DNA of 64,000 nucleotides from contig JAJEKV010000162.1 in assembly GCA_021234155.1 (NCBI GenBank), positions 1,048,579 to 1,112,578 on the forward strand. Reading direction: 5' to 3'. Source of the stretch: Isoetes taiwanensis (taxonomy: Eukaryota; Streptophyta; Lycopodiopsida; Isoetales; Isoetaceae). A model generated the notes under the pieces. The model worked only from the letters and a program-made list of their open reading frames with translations, did not search any database and was not told where the DNA came from. The position numbers and the translations under genes were made by a program. Position 1 is the first letter of the stretch, and each line of letters begins with the position of its first letter. Positions 20,584-31,210 of this stretch are shown one piece after another.

Positions 20584-23500
20584 TCAAGGGCTACCAACCA
20601 TCTTTTGTTCCTCGTGTGGTTCCTCCAGAAGTTCCAAATCTTCAGATTCAATTCCATCGAGACCATTACGCTGAGACTGTGCCATTAATGTCTCCTTTAA
20701 AATTGTATCTAACTGGTCCCGTATGTCTTTATGCTCTTTTAAGTATTCCTTTGCTTTTTCTCTGCCGTTCGCTATTTGTTTACCATTATAAGAATACCAG
20801 TTCCCAGACTTTGACATAAGTTTGTGGCTCACAGCTAGATCTATTATCTCACCTTCTTTCCCTATACCCTTCCCAAACTCAATTTCAAATTCAGCCGATT
20901 TGAAGGGAGGTGCAAGTTTGTTTTTAGCAATCTTGACTACCACAGTTGCCCCTACTGCCTGAAAGCTTAAAATCAACTCAGCCACTAAGTAGCACAACAT
21001 AATTGCAATCTTTAAACAATGCATTAATAACTAAGCCAATCATACCTCTTCACCACGCTTTACTAAGCCAGTCTTCCTGATGTTCAATCGCACTGAAGCA
21101 TAAAACTTCAAAGCATTGCCTCCAGATGTCACCTCAAGCGATGCACCTCCAAAGCTCCCAAAACTTTGCATCTTTGACCGGATCTGAAATGTAAATGAGC
21201 ACATTATCACCATAAACATCGAATAATCCAATCTACGATCTATGTAGTCCAGCCAAGATAAGTCCCAAAATGCAGAAATAGTGTCACTTCTGCTTCAGTA
21301 CTCCATAGATCAAGGATTCTAAGTAATGTGCAAAAGTTTTGGTAGCATTTACAGGAAACCATGAGGGGAGGTGGAAGCCCAGAGAGCTCCTAGAAACCAA
21401 CATGTTCATCTACAAGATTGCATCATAATATAAAGCAGAGGGAAAAAAGAGAACAAATCAAATTGGACAAAGAAGTTGATGGAGGATGCCCTATGGCCAT
21501 GATATTTCTGCTTAATATTACCAAGAGGTTTTACCTGGTTTATAAAGATTAGAATGGTCTGTGAGCGTGCTAGAGAATGTGTCAACTTGCGCAATGCTTG
21601 ACTCATCAATCGTGCTAATACAGCCATATGAGAATCCCCCATTTCTCCCTCAAGTTCCACCCGGGGAACTAAAGCAGCAACCTACAGATAATGGCTTTTA
21701 GTAATTGATGTGTAGCGTGTAGCAAACAAATAACAAGCACTTTAAACCATTAAGCAGTAATAGACACTATTCATTTCTCTTACTGTAACAAAAGCTTCTT
21801 ACACTGTCTATCACAATAACATCAACGGAGTTGCTACGAACAAAGGTGTCGGTCACAGATAATGCATGCTCTCCACAATCAGGCTGTGCAACAAGCAAAT
21901 TATTGGTTTGTACACCAATTGCTTCTGCCAACGATGAATCAAGTGCATGTTCCGCATCAATGAAAACACAAACACCTGAAAGTAAATATGCTTATAGATG
22001 GTTAGATGCACAATTCTTCTGATCAACGAACATGCTAAAAATATCATTAAGGTCATTAATAGCAACATACCCCCTTTCTTTTGAGCTTCTGCAATGACAT
22101 GAAGAGCAAGAGTGGTTTTTCCAGATGCTTCAGGCCCATAAATTTCGATAACACGTCCCTGCAGAACATGAACATGAAACACTGGCACTGGTGCAAGCAT
22201 CTAAATCATTAAATCAGGTACAAGATGGGTATGCCTGACAATAATCAAGGACAACAAACACTCAAGTGTAAGAAAAACGCACAACAGCATGACATACAAA
22301 AAGGACTGCATCATCAGAAAAGGAGCTTAGCCCTAATGCTCAATAGTGGCAGCAGGCGTTTCCAAACATGAATGCTAGACAAAATTCCTGCATCCATGCA
22401 TGGTTGGTGGCATGGATACAATAAAGAAGGGAGTGAGCCTGCCAGAGCTTCTCAATCTTTGAATCCAGGTGAGTTCTTGTGTTGGTGCTCATTTCTCCAG
22501 CCAGATACAAGACAGGGATACCATTTTATCATATATGTTAGGTCTCAGGGTAGACCAGTAAAACGCTATCATAGAACGAGCTTGGCACCCAGTAAAGGAT
22601 TGAAAGTTCAATGCTGTATAAACCTCAAAAGATTATGAAAAACAAGATGGGTTCATGCTACAACTATTACCTAATAGGCCTCATAAGTTCTTATTTCCCA
22701 CCCTCCTAAAAATATTACTATTTCAAGTTCCCTATTTCAAAACAAAAAAACAAAAACAAAAAGCTTCATTTTTCAAGTCCAATGTCCAAGCTGAGACAGT
22801 ATTGGAGAAACCAAATCATGCATTACCTTTGGTAGCCCTCCAATTCCAAGAGCTACATCTAGTGTTAAAGATCCAGTTGAAATAACGGGAACATTTCTAG
22901 GAGTTGCAGTCCTTCCAAGCCACATAACGCTCTCATTACCAAGTTCATTTCGTATTCTATCAATTGCTGCTTGTAGAGCAATTTCTCTTCCTGAAAGCTG
23001 ATTAGCATCTCCATCACCTGCCCCTGGTTGCTGACGTTTCCCTGCAGCATACCATGAAGCGTTTAAAAACATAAGAAATTGATATATATTTTTGAAACAC
23101 GTACTCTGCTACCTTGCAGGTAGTTCAAAAATTATAAATTCATTATAGTGACTCTATGGCTTCAAGTTCTAATGATGTCAGGAATGGCAAGCAGAAAACC
23201 CTCCAAGCTAGTAGAATTTGCATTCAACCTCTAAAATAGAAGACTATTCTCAGCATGCTGTCCTATTTTCATAAATAACAGTCTTTTGCTGACACCCAAG
23301 AAGGCCCCTTTTATATCATCCAAAGCATTGTCCGCTCTGGGTAAAGATAGTTGGTTCTCCCATGCCGGCAAGATATTCAACAAAATGGGCTTCTCAATAT
23401 ATCATCTTTACCATTTCAAACAAAAAATCTCTCAGCATCCACTACTAGCTTAAAACACCGTGAGGTAAATATGATTATTCGACATAACTGTATGTAGCAA

Positions 23501-24570
23501 AAAGGTGGACGATCTCAAAGGAATTAAAAGACAATTTACATGGATAATTCTGAACATATCCAAAGATGGTTTCCTTCAAAGTCCTGGATATTTAGATATT
23601 TACCTCACAAAATCTTAGGATTGTCTTAAGGCAGTTCCGTGTCTCCTCCCATCAGTTAGAGACTGAAGCTGACCGAGCCAAGGGCAGGGCAAGAGAGAAA
23701 AGAAAATGCCAAATGTGCAACTTGGGTGCAGTGGAATCAGATCACTTCATCTTCACGTGCTTGGAATACTATGAAATAAGCGGAAAATATCAGAGTCTTT
23801 TTGAGGATCTGGTCAATTTGAGGCAGTTTATGGACCTTCCAAACCAGAAATGTCTTGCTTTATATATAATTGAGATCACCACACTCATAAACATGATCAA
23901 ACAAATAGAGTGTGAATCAGCTAACACAGACTTAAAGGGAACGGCCCTGACCTCCTTTTTCCTACCTGATTTGGCACTATTAAACAGTAATTGAAAAGGG
24001 ATTCAGAAGTATTCATAGGAAAAGACTCCACATGAAATCTTTCCAAAAGAAGAAAAAGGCCACTGGGCACGTACAAGGCATCCTAGCGTTTTTCCTGTCC
24101 ACTAAAGGGGGCACTTAAATGAACTAGTCATGATGTAGATTATGTAGCTTTAGTTTTAATTATTTTGTTCCTTTTTAATTACTTACTATATGCACCATAG
24201 CACTTTCAACCTCGGGGGATGCTCCTACATGATGAAGTTTTGATGACCTATTTGGGCATAGACCCTAAGGGTCTCCCTTAGAGGTTAATAAAATCTTAGT
24301 TTTTCTTGGCAATGTAGCAATTACAATGTGAAAGGGAAAGTGTTGAGAAAAGAATCCTTTTAGGACGCAATGCAAATTTCCATCCCTCCTGCTTCACAAA
24401 CTAAGCAGAAGTAACGGCCATACTTTTGTAAGTATTCAATAATGGCTTCCACCTGAATCTAGTAAATAGATGCAAAAAATCTCGAACAAAATGATACCTT
24501 TTCTTCCCCCAGTCGCAAATCCACGTAAACAGCCCAAGTTGCCGATCTCATATCTCATAAACACCTGCAT
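20584..24570 (-). CDS. RECA: Organellar RecA recombinase, seven exons
   Basis: The hand-built model joins exons 24498-24570, 22827-23041, 22071-22158, 21803-21975, 21535-21681, 21046-21183 and 20584-20958. All introns are GT-AG and all phases agree, giving about 402 residues without a stop. RecA pairs homologous DNA strands on an ATP-bound filament; the plant organellar forms repair organelle DNA and suppress recombination between its short repeats. Landmarks: Walker A GPEASGKT (about 104-111), FIDAEHALD (130-138), Walker B VDVIVIDS (176-183), FINQ ending at 232 followed by the L2 loop, and [11 protein letters not shown] near the start of the last exon. The tail is acidic ([13 protein letters not shown]). 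The first 24 residues include RGFATGG, like a mitochondrial cleavage region, so I favour a mitochondrial form (RECA3/RECA2-like). An in-frame stop precedes this ATG, but a longer leader on another upstream exon is possible because CAG stands just inside the first exon. Confidence 0.9.
23290..24300 (+). mobile_element. 5'-truncated LINE inside RecA intron 1
   Basis: On the strand opposite to RecA, frames from about 23290 to 23995 encode the end of a LINE ORF2. A linker contains [14 protein letters not shown], then the zinc-finger-like [19 protein letters not shown] (Cys-X2-Cys, His, Cys) and a helical tail ending at 23992. The 3' untranslated region contains AGACCC-TAA-GGGTCT, a 6-bp hairpin at about 24262-24276, and TTAATAAAATC. 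Only the C-terminal part is present. It lies wholly between RecA exons 1 and 2, so it need not disturb the gene. Confidence 0.7.
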
Positions 24571-25378
24571 CCTATTTTAAATTCAGCACGATCCATCTTC
24601 TATTCCAATATTAAGCTAATAGTTTATCTCTCATTATGAACTTTGTATTGAAAACAGCGCCAAAACATTCCCTCCCAATGACCTGCATATATTGCATAGT
24701 GCATAACTATGCTTCTTCTGAGAAACGAGAACAATGCAAGAATGATGCTAAAAGAATAAATACCTTCTCGGAAAAAAAGGGAGCCAACAGGCGAGGGAGC
24801 CGCGTTGCCCGCATGCGTCGGGAATACGACCTAATCATGCTTCAGTTTGGACATGCCGAGAGTTCATGCGGGTTTATGCACGCTGCCCTCATCGATGTTC
24901 GCATACATTTGGAGTTTGTTTGAAAACTTTTGAGGTACTCCTAAACCTTCTAAACCTTGGTGGCTTGTATTTAAATCGTATCTCGTATAAGCTTCCAATT
25001 ATTTCGTTTCGTATTTGGGACCGTATGTCACACGTGGTTTTGGCTGATTTTGTGGAGGCGAAATCGTACGTGCATGGTATTTTTTGCATGATGGCAGCGG
25101 TGCAGCTGAGGATCGTGGTGGAGCGAAGCTGTTGGGATGAATTGTTCACAATTAGATGTTATATTTGTTGAGAATATGGATTCTTTGGCTGTTAATATTT
25201 TCTGATTATACTGAGATCTTAAGTATTTGCTCATTGAGTTTTGAGCGTGTAATTTAACTGTGCAAGAGGAAGATTCAATTCTTCACCATATTCCATTGTT
25301 TGTCACACCAACCTAGAACTAGCACAGTATTGACAAGATCCCAAGTTGCCTAGAGGGTCAACTCGGCAGGCTCGTCAC
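24571..25378. other. RecA upstream region; possible LTR
   Basis: The first few hundred bases should hold the RecA promoter; no TATA box stands out. The last part ends in CTCGTCACA directly before a primer-binding-site-like sequence at 25379, so part of 24.8-25.38 kb may be an LTR, but its left end was not found. ORFs here (24636-24923, 24866-25171) have no recognisable features. Confidence 0.35.
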
Positions 25379-25396
25379 AGTTTGGTATCAGAGCCA
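25379..25396 (+). promoter_or_regulatory. tRNA-Met-type primer binding site of an LTR retrotransposon
   Basis: TTTGGTATCAGAGCC contains TGGTATCAGAGC, the sequence complementary to the 3' end of initiator tRNA-Met used to prime many plant LTR retrotransposons. It directly follows ...CGTCACA, as expected at an LTR end. The following frame (25421-25645) is open for 74 codons but shows no clear gag motif. No polymerase and no second LTR were seen, so this is a fragment, a solo remnant or a very small non-autonomous element. Confidence 0.5.
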
Positions 25397-26227
25397 AGTT
25401 GATCTTGGGACCTGTGGGTTATGGGCCCACCACGCTTTGAGCTGCTTGCTGGCAAGCGATGGTTTTTTGGTGGTTCTTTGGGAGATGGAGTTGGCTTTGC
25501 GAGTGGATGGTTTGAAAATAGAAGGAGAATGTTCTGGAGATTCGATGGAGATTTGATGGATAGGTCACGCAGGCATGCCAATGTAGTCGCCTGCTTGATG
25601 TATGCTTGGAGCGACCGGGAGGAGCGTCATGGAGGATGCTGGTGAGTTCTGCTTCTGATTTTGTTGTCGGATTAGTAATTGCAGGTTTGTGCATGTGTTT
25701 TCTGCTGTGCAAGAACCGGATTGATCCCGGTCGGCAATGTCTGTGTTCTGTTATTTTGTGTTTTTTGAAAATAATTGGAAGCTTATTTGTGTCGTGCAAA
25801 AACTGTGAATTGGTGATCATGAGCGGAAGGCCATTTGGCCAGGAGCTATGATCTTCTGTGTTCTTCAATCTGCGAACTGGATTGTTATTATAAGTTCTGA
25901 AACTCTTTTGACAGAGCTTAGCTGCCAACCGTGATTTTCGGAAAGGCCAGGAGGAATAGAGCAGCTATACATGAGTTGCATATCTTGGTATTGTAATTGA
26001 CACCATAGGATTTGTCATGCCATTTTTCTGACGAAATGTTAATAGCCATGGATCTGGAAGAACGCCGCGAATATGTTGTGAAACTGACGGTTGCCCTCAT
26101 GTGTATATTTGCATATTTTTGGGTTGCCACAAGAGCAAACCCTTGTTTCATGTGTGGGGATGAAGATTCCTTGCAAGAGATTTTTTTTACAAGTCGTCTT
26201 TCCATTTTTCATCCTTTTTTTTCCTCC
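25397..26227. other. No recognised gene
   Basis: Possible interior of the LTR-type element. At about 26118-26160 the words TTGGGTTGCC and GCAAACCCTTGTTTCATGTG match a dispersed repeat also found at 39668-39715. Confidence 0.35.
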
Positions 26228-26251
26228 AAAAAAAAAAAAAAAAAAAAAAAA
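26228..26251. repeat. A24 run at left edge of duplication
   Basis: A run of 24 A directly precedes copy 1 of the 2.17-kb duplication. The following sequence begins CCCAGCCTGAACTAG. Confidence 0.9.
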
Positions 26252-28420
26252 CCCAGCCTGAACTAGTAAACCTAGACCAGACATCTGCCTCAGTCAATCC
26301 CTTGGCAGTATTATCATCCTACTACCAGTATGAGCATTTCTGGCATAGTATCCTTTTACCTTATTCATTAAAGTTTCAGTCAATATAGCATTTTTTCATC
26401 CATGAAATGATTATAGAATCATATAATTTCAACATCAGTGCAAGTAGCGATTCAAACTTGACAATTATAGTATATATGAGAATGAAAAACAATAATCAGC
26501 ATTTATTTCAGCTTAAGCCATTTATCAATAGCACATTTGTGTCTATAAATTGAGTATAAGTCATGTAACAGATTTCCTAAAAGCAACAAGTTGACCAGCC
26601 TGAACTTCAGACTTAAACTTGTCATTTGCAATAAGCATTTATCCAGTAAGCACCATACTGTTCCAATATCTAGATCTGGAGACTAATATCTAGATCTGGA
26701 GACTAATGTAGCAGATAGTATTTTAATTACAAGTTTGATCTTTCCTAGAACCAACTCTTGCTAGAAAGCAAAGCTAAAATAATAATAGTTTAAAAAAACC
26801 AGTTTTTGTGGTGCCTTTGTGATTGTAAACTCCATAGTAACGAGCTTCAGCAAAAAAAGTGAGCGATATCTCCAACATTCTTTCAGCCAAATCCAACTAC
26901 AAAAGCAAAGGGAACAATGGGAAGAAAATCCCGTACCTGCAGCCAATCAGTACCCTGTTAGCGTAAAAACGGTATCAGGGCAAGGGCCAAAAGGTACATT
27001 GGGATTTTCAGCTCTTCGCTGATTACCCATTGTGCCTCTTGCCCTGCCAGTTAGAAAAGTCTAAAAGAATGAACGGAGAATAAAATGCAACTGCATAGAC
27101 ATCTGTCAGCCATTAATGCACACATTTTACATGACATTTAGAACATGGTTTCGATCAGAATAGAACAAGAATGTAATATATATGTGTGTTTTTTGTTCGA
27201 AAATGAAACAATAGCATTTGGTAGATTATACTCATCAAAAAAGCAACATGCAATAGGCATTTCCAGATGCCATAAATTACCTATTTGCAGATCTGCCAAA
27301 CCACAATTTGCATAACACAATGTTACTATTTTCATGTGCAGACCTAAGTACTCCAGAATTTTAAAACTGGAAATATCTAACACATTGTATGTTTGCTCAA
27401 AGATGGTAAGAAACCAAAGAATGAACCATGCTTAAGAACCTGTTTATATGCCGCTCCATATCTTTCGAAGCTTCATTATCAGAGGAGAGTTTGATATCCA
27501 GAAAAGAAACCCCTTTTGCTACATGCTATCAGGGATAGAGAATAGTTGTTTAAGCCAGCACAAATTTCCAGGCTTTTGCAAAACTAGGTGAGCATTTGCA
27601 TAATCCTCCAGGCACTTGGAAAGTACTCCAGATATTTCGACATAGGGCTCTGTTACAGAAGGCATCTACAAATCTGGGCATTTTCGCATCCAAGTTAAGC
27701 GCTTCCTCTATTTTTCGGCTGATAGAAAAGGCAATCCATGGATTTGGTAATTCCCGAGCTTCACGTCATGCACAAGAATCAGATTTGCCATTGCAATTTT
27801 TTTTGAAACAAAGCGTATCGAACTAGTTCTTTGCCATCATTCGCCATCATTTTGTCTATTGCATCTGCCGAACATAAGCGCAGCGGCGCTATCAAGCGGG
27901 CTTTAGGGTAGCGGCCATACTGCTTCGGGCTCCATATTCGTAACTTTAGGATGCCCTATTTTTTAAAAAATAATAAAAAGAAACCTTTTTCTCCTTATTA
28001 TAAGATAAGAGAAATGGTTGGAGAGTCCATACTAAAAATTTAAAATGCGAATATGCCAATACAACATACCTTATGGTAATAGTAAGATAGAAAATCCACG
28101 TTTTACCAAGCCCACGGGAACTCTCATAAGAACAATGTGCTTTGATAAAAGTTACATGCATTATTTGCATGTTGACCTCCACATGTCCAACATGCATTTA
28201 AATCCAATGCATGCATATATTTAAACATCTAAAAGCTTTATCATTCATTTCCATGTCAAAAATAACACATGGACCATGGCCCTTGAATTTACCCAAAGAT
28301 GAACTTGCACTGCAAAATAATTAATTAACTTATAGTCAAAGGTAATTAGCTGATTGAGTATACTCAATGCCAATCTCAGTTTCTCAGCTACATAGCCAGC
28401 AAAATTGCCGTAATTGCAAT
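26252..28420. repeat. 2.17-kb duplication, copy 1
   Basis: This 2169-bp block recurs in direct orientation at 29020-31187 with the same order and nearly identical sequence. It is AT-rich and holds no recognisable gene. A minus-strand stretch at about 26940-27050 reads RGTMGNQRRAENPNVPFG and is followed by a CAG/GTACGG donor-like site, so a small exon is possible; that donor is destroyed in copy 2. A 22-bp tandem repeat (TATCTAGATCTGGAGACTAA and 2 bases) occurs at about 26668-26711 in this copy and in copy 2. Confidence 0.95.
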
Positions 28421-29019
28421 AAAAAAAACCCTACCACCTACCGTGGAATGAGGGTAAACACACCTTGATAGTATCAATCTGTGACCATGGGGAGAGCTAA
28501 CCCCCACTGCCACAACAGGGGTTAAGCCTCATCCCATAATTTAAAGCTTAAGACAATGTAGACTTGAAACATACCTTGATTGAGTTTTCAGATATTGCAG
28601 CAGCAATGTGCTGTCGTGTTGACAAATTTGTATAGCCAACTGGCTGCCAAATGGCATAAGTATAGTAGGCCTAGTGGCCAACACTATCTTTGTTTGCTCT
28701 TGCAAGTTATTGCAGTGAAATTATGCTACTCCATGTTGGAGATATAATCTCATATTCTCATCTTTACGTGTATCCTGTATGTGGCATGGATGCATACTCG
28801 TCCTCTACATGATATGCATCATGTATAACATAACAAAAATGTAACTCTGTAAATCAGTATTTAGATCAATATTTTGTCAACAATAAATATCAAAGCATTC
28901 AGCCATATACTTTACTTTTCCTAAGTTGCGGCTTAGGACAACATAAATGCTCATACAACTAGCCAATAGGTAGAGGACAACACCGGATATCTCCAGTGTG
29001 ATGAAGTATCTAAAAAAAA
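28421..29019. other. Spacer between duplicate copies
   Basis: About 600 bp of single-copy sequence with A8 runs at both ends. No coding sequence is seen. Confidence 0.7.
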
Positions 29020-31187
29020 CCCAGCCTGAACTAGTAAACCTAGACCAGACATCTGCCTCAGTCAATCCCTTGGCAGTATTATCATCCTACTACCAGTATG
29101 AGCATTTCTGGCATAGTATCCTTTTACCTTATTCATTAAAGTTTCAGTCAATATAGCATTTTTTCATCCATGAAATGATTATAGAATCATATAATTTCAA
29201 CATCAGTGCAAGTAGCGATTCAAACTTGACAATTATAGTATATATGAGAATGAAAAACAATAATCAGCATTTATTTCAGCTTAAGCCATTTATCAATAGC
29301 ACATTTGTGTCTATAAATTGAGTATAAGTCATGTAACAGATTTCCTAAAAGCAACAAGTTGACCAGCCTGAACTTCAGACTTAAACTTGTCATTTGCAAT
29401 AAGCATTTATCCAGTAAGCACCATACTGTTCCAATATCTAGATCTGGAGACTAATATCTAGATCTGGAGACTAATGTAGCAGATAGTATTTTAATTACAA
29501 GTTTGATCTTTCCTAGAACCAACTCTTGCTAGAAAGCAAAGCTAAAATAATAATAGTTTAAAAAAACCAGTTTTTGTGGTGCCTTTGTGATTGTAAACTC
29601 CATAGTAACGAGCTTCAGCAAAAAAAGTGAGCAATATCTCCAACATTCTTTCAGCCAAATCCAACTACAAAAGCAAAGGGAACAATGGGAAGAAAATCCC
29701 GCACTGCGACCAATCAATTACCGTTAGCGTAAAAAGCGGTATCAGGGCAAGGGCCAAAAGGTACATTGGGATTTTCAGCTCTTCGCTGATTACCCATTGT
29801 GCCTCTTGCCCTGCCAGTTAGAAAAGTCTAAAAGAATGAACGGAGAATAAAATGCAACTGCATAGACATCTGTCAGCCATTAATGCACACATTTTACATG
29901 ACATTTAGAACATGGTTTCGATCAGAATAGAACAAGAATGTAATATATATGTGTGTTTTTTGTTCGAAAATGAAACAATAGCATTTGGTAGATTATACTC
30001 ATCAAAAAAGCAACATGCAATAGGCATTTCCAGATGCCATAAATTACCTATTTGCAGATCTGCCAAACCACAATTTGCATAACACAATGTTACTATTTTC
30101 ATGTGCAGACCTAAGTACTCCAGAATTTTAAAACTGGAAATATCTAACACATTGTATGTTTGCTCAAAGATGGTAAGAAACCAAAGAATGAACCATGCTT
30201 AAGAACCTGTTTATATGCCGCTCCATATCTTTCGAAGCTTCATTATCAGAGGAGAGTTTGATATCCAGAAAAGAAACCCCTTTTGCTACATGCTATCAGG
30301 GATAGAGAATAGTTGCTTAAGCCAGCACAAATTTCCAGGCTTTTGCAAAACTAGGTGAGCATTTGCATAATCCTCCAGGCACTTGCAAAGTACTCCAGAT
30401 ATTTCGACATAGGGCTCTGTTACAGAAGGCATCTACAAATCTGGGCATTTTCGCATCCAAGTTAAGCGCTTCCTCTATTTTTCGGCTGATAGAAAAGGCA
30501 ATCCATGGACTGGTAATTCCCAGAGCTTCACGTCATGCACAAGAATCAGATTTGCCATTGCAAATTTTTGAAACAAAGCGTATCCAGAACTAGTTGCTGC
30601 CATCATTCGCCATCATTTTGTCTATTGCATCTGCCGAACATAACTGCACTGGCCGCTATCAAGCGGGCTTTAGGGTAGCGGCCATACTGCTTCGGGCTCC
30701 ATATTCGTAACTTTAGGATGCCCTATTTTTAAAAAAATAATAAAAAGAAACCTTTTTCTCCTTATTATAAGGTAAGAGAAATGGTTGGAGAGTCCATACT
30801 AAAAATTTAAAATGCGAATATGCCAATACAACATACCTTATGGTAATAGTAAGATAGAAAATCCACGTTTTACCAAGCCCACGGGAACTCTCATAAGAAC
30901 AATATGCTTTGGTAAAAGTTACATGCATTATTTGCATGTTGACCTCCACATGTCCAACATGCATTTAAATCCAATACATGCATATATTTAAACATCTAAA
31001 AGCTTTATCATTCATTTCCATGTCAAAAATAACACATGGACCATGGCCCTTGAATTTACCCAAAGATGAACTTGCACTGCAAAATAATTAATTAACTTAT
31101 AGTCAAAGGTAATTAGCTGATTGAGTATACTCAATGCCAATCTCAGTTTCTCAGCTACATAGCCAGCAAAATTGCCGTAATTGCAAT
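29020..31187. repeat. 2.17-kb duplication, copy 2
   Basis: A 2168-bp copy of 26252-28420, offset by 2768 bp. Most long stretches are identical. Differences cluster in a few places (about 29700-29735 against 26930-26968, and 30510-30655 against 27742-27892) and are often one-base insertions or deletions outside homopolymers. It ends in a run of about 22 A that touches the 3' tail of the next LINE. Confidence 0.95.
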
Positions 31188-31210
31188 AAAAAAAAAAAAA
31201 AAAAAAAAAA

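Noticed and set aside
26761-27022. Extra 5' exon of RecA
   Set aside because: It has a possible splice donor, but the reading frame does not lead naturally into the RecA exon at 24570, and the upstream stop before that ATG fits a start there.
26252-31187. The 2.17-kb direct repeats as LTRs of a retrotransposon
   Set aside because: No TG...CA ends, no primer binding site after copy 1 and no gag-pol in the 0.6-kb spacer.
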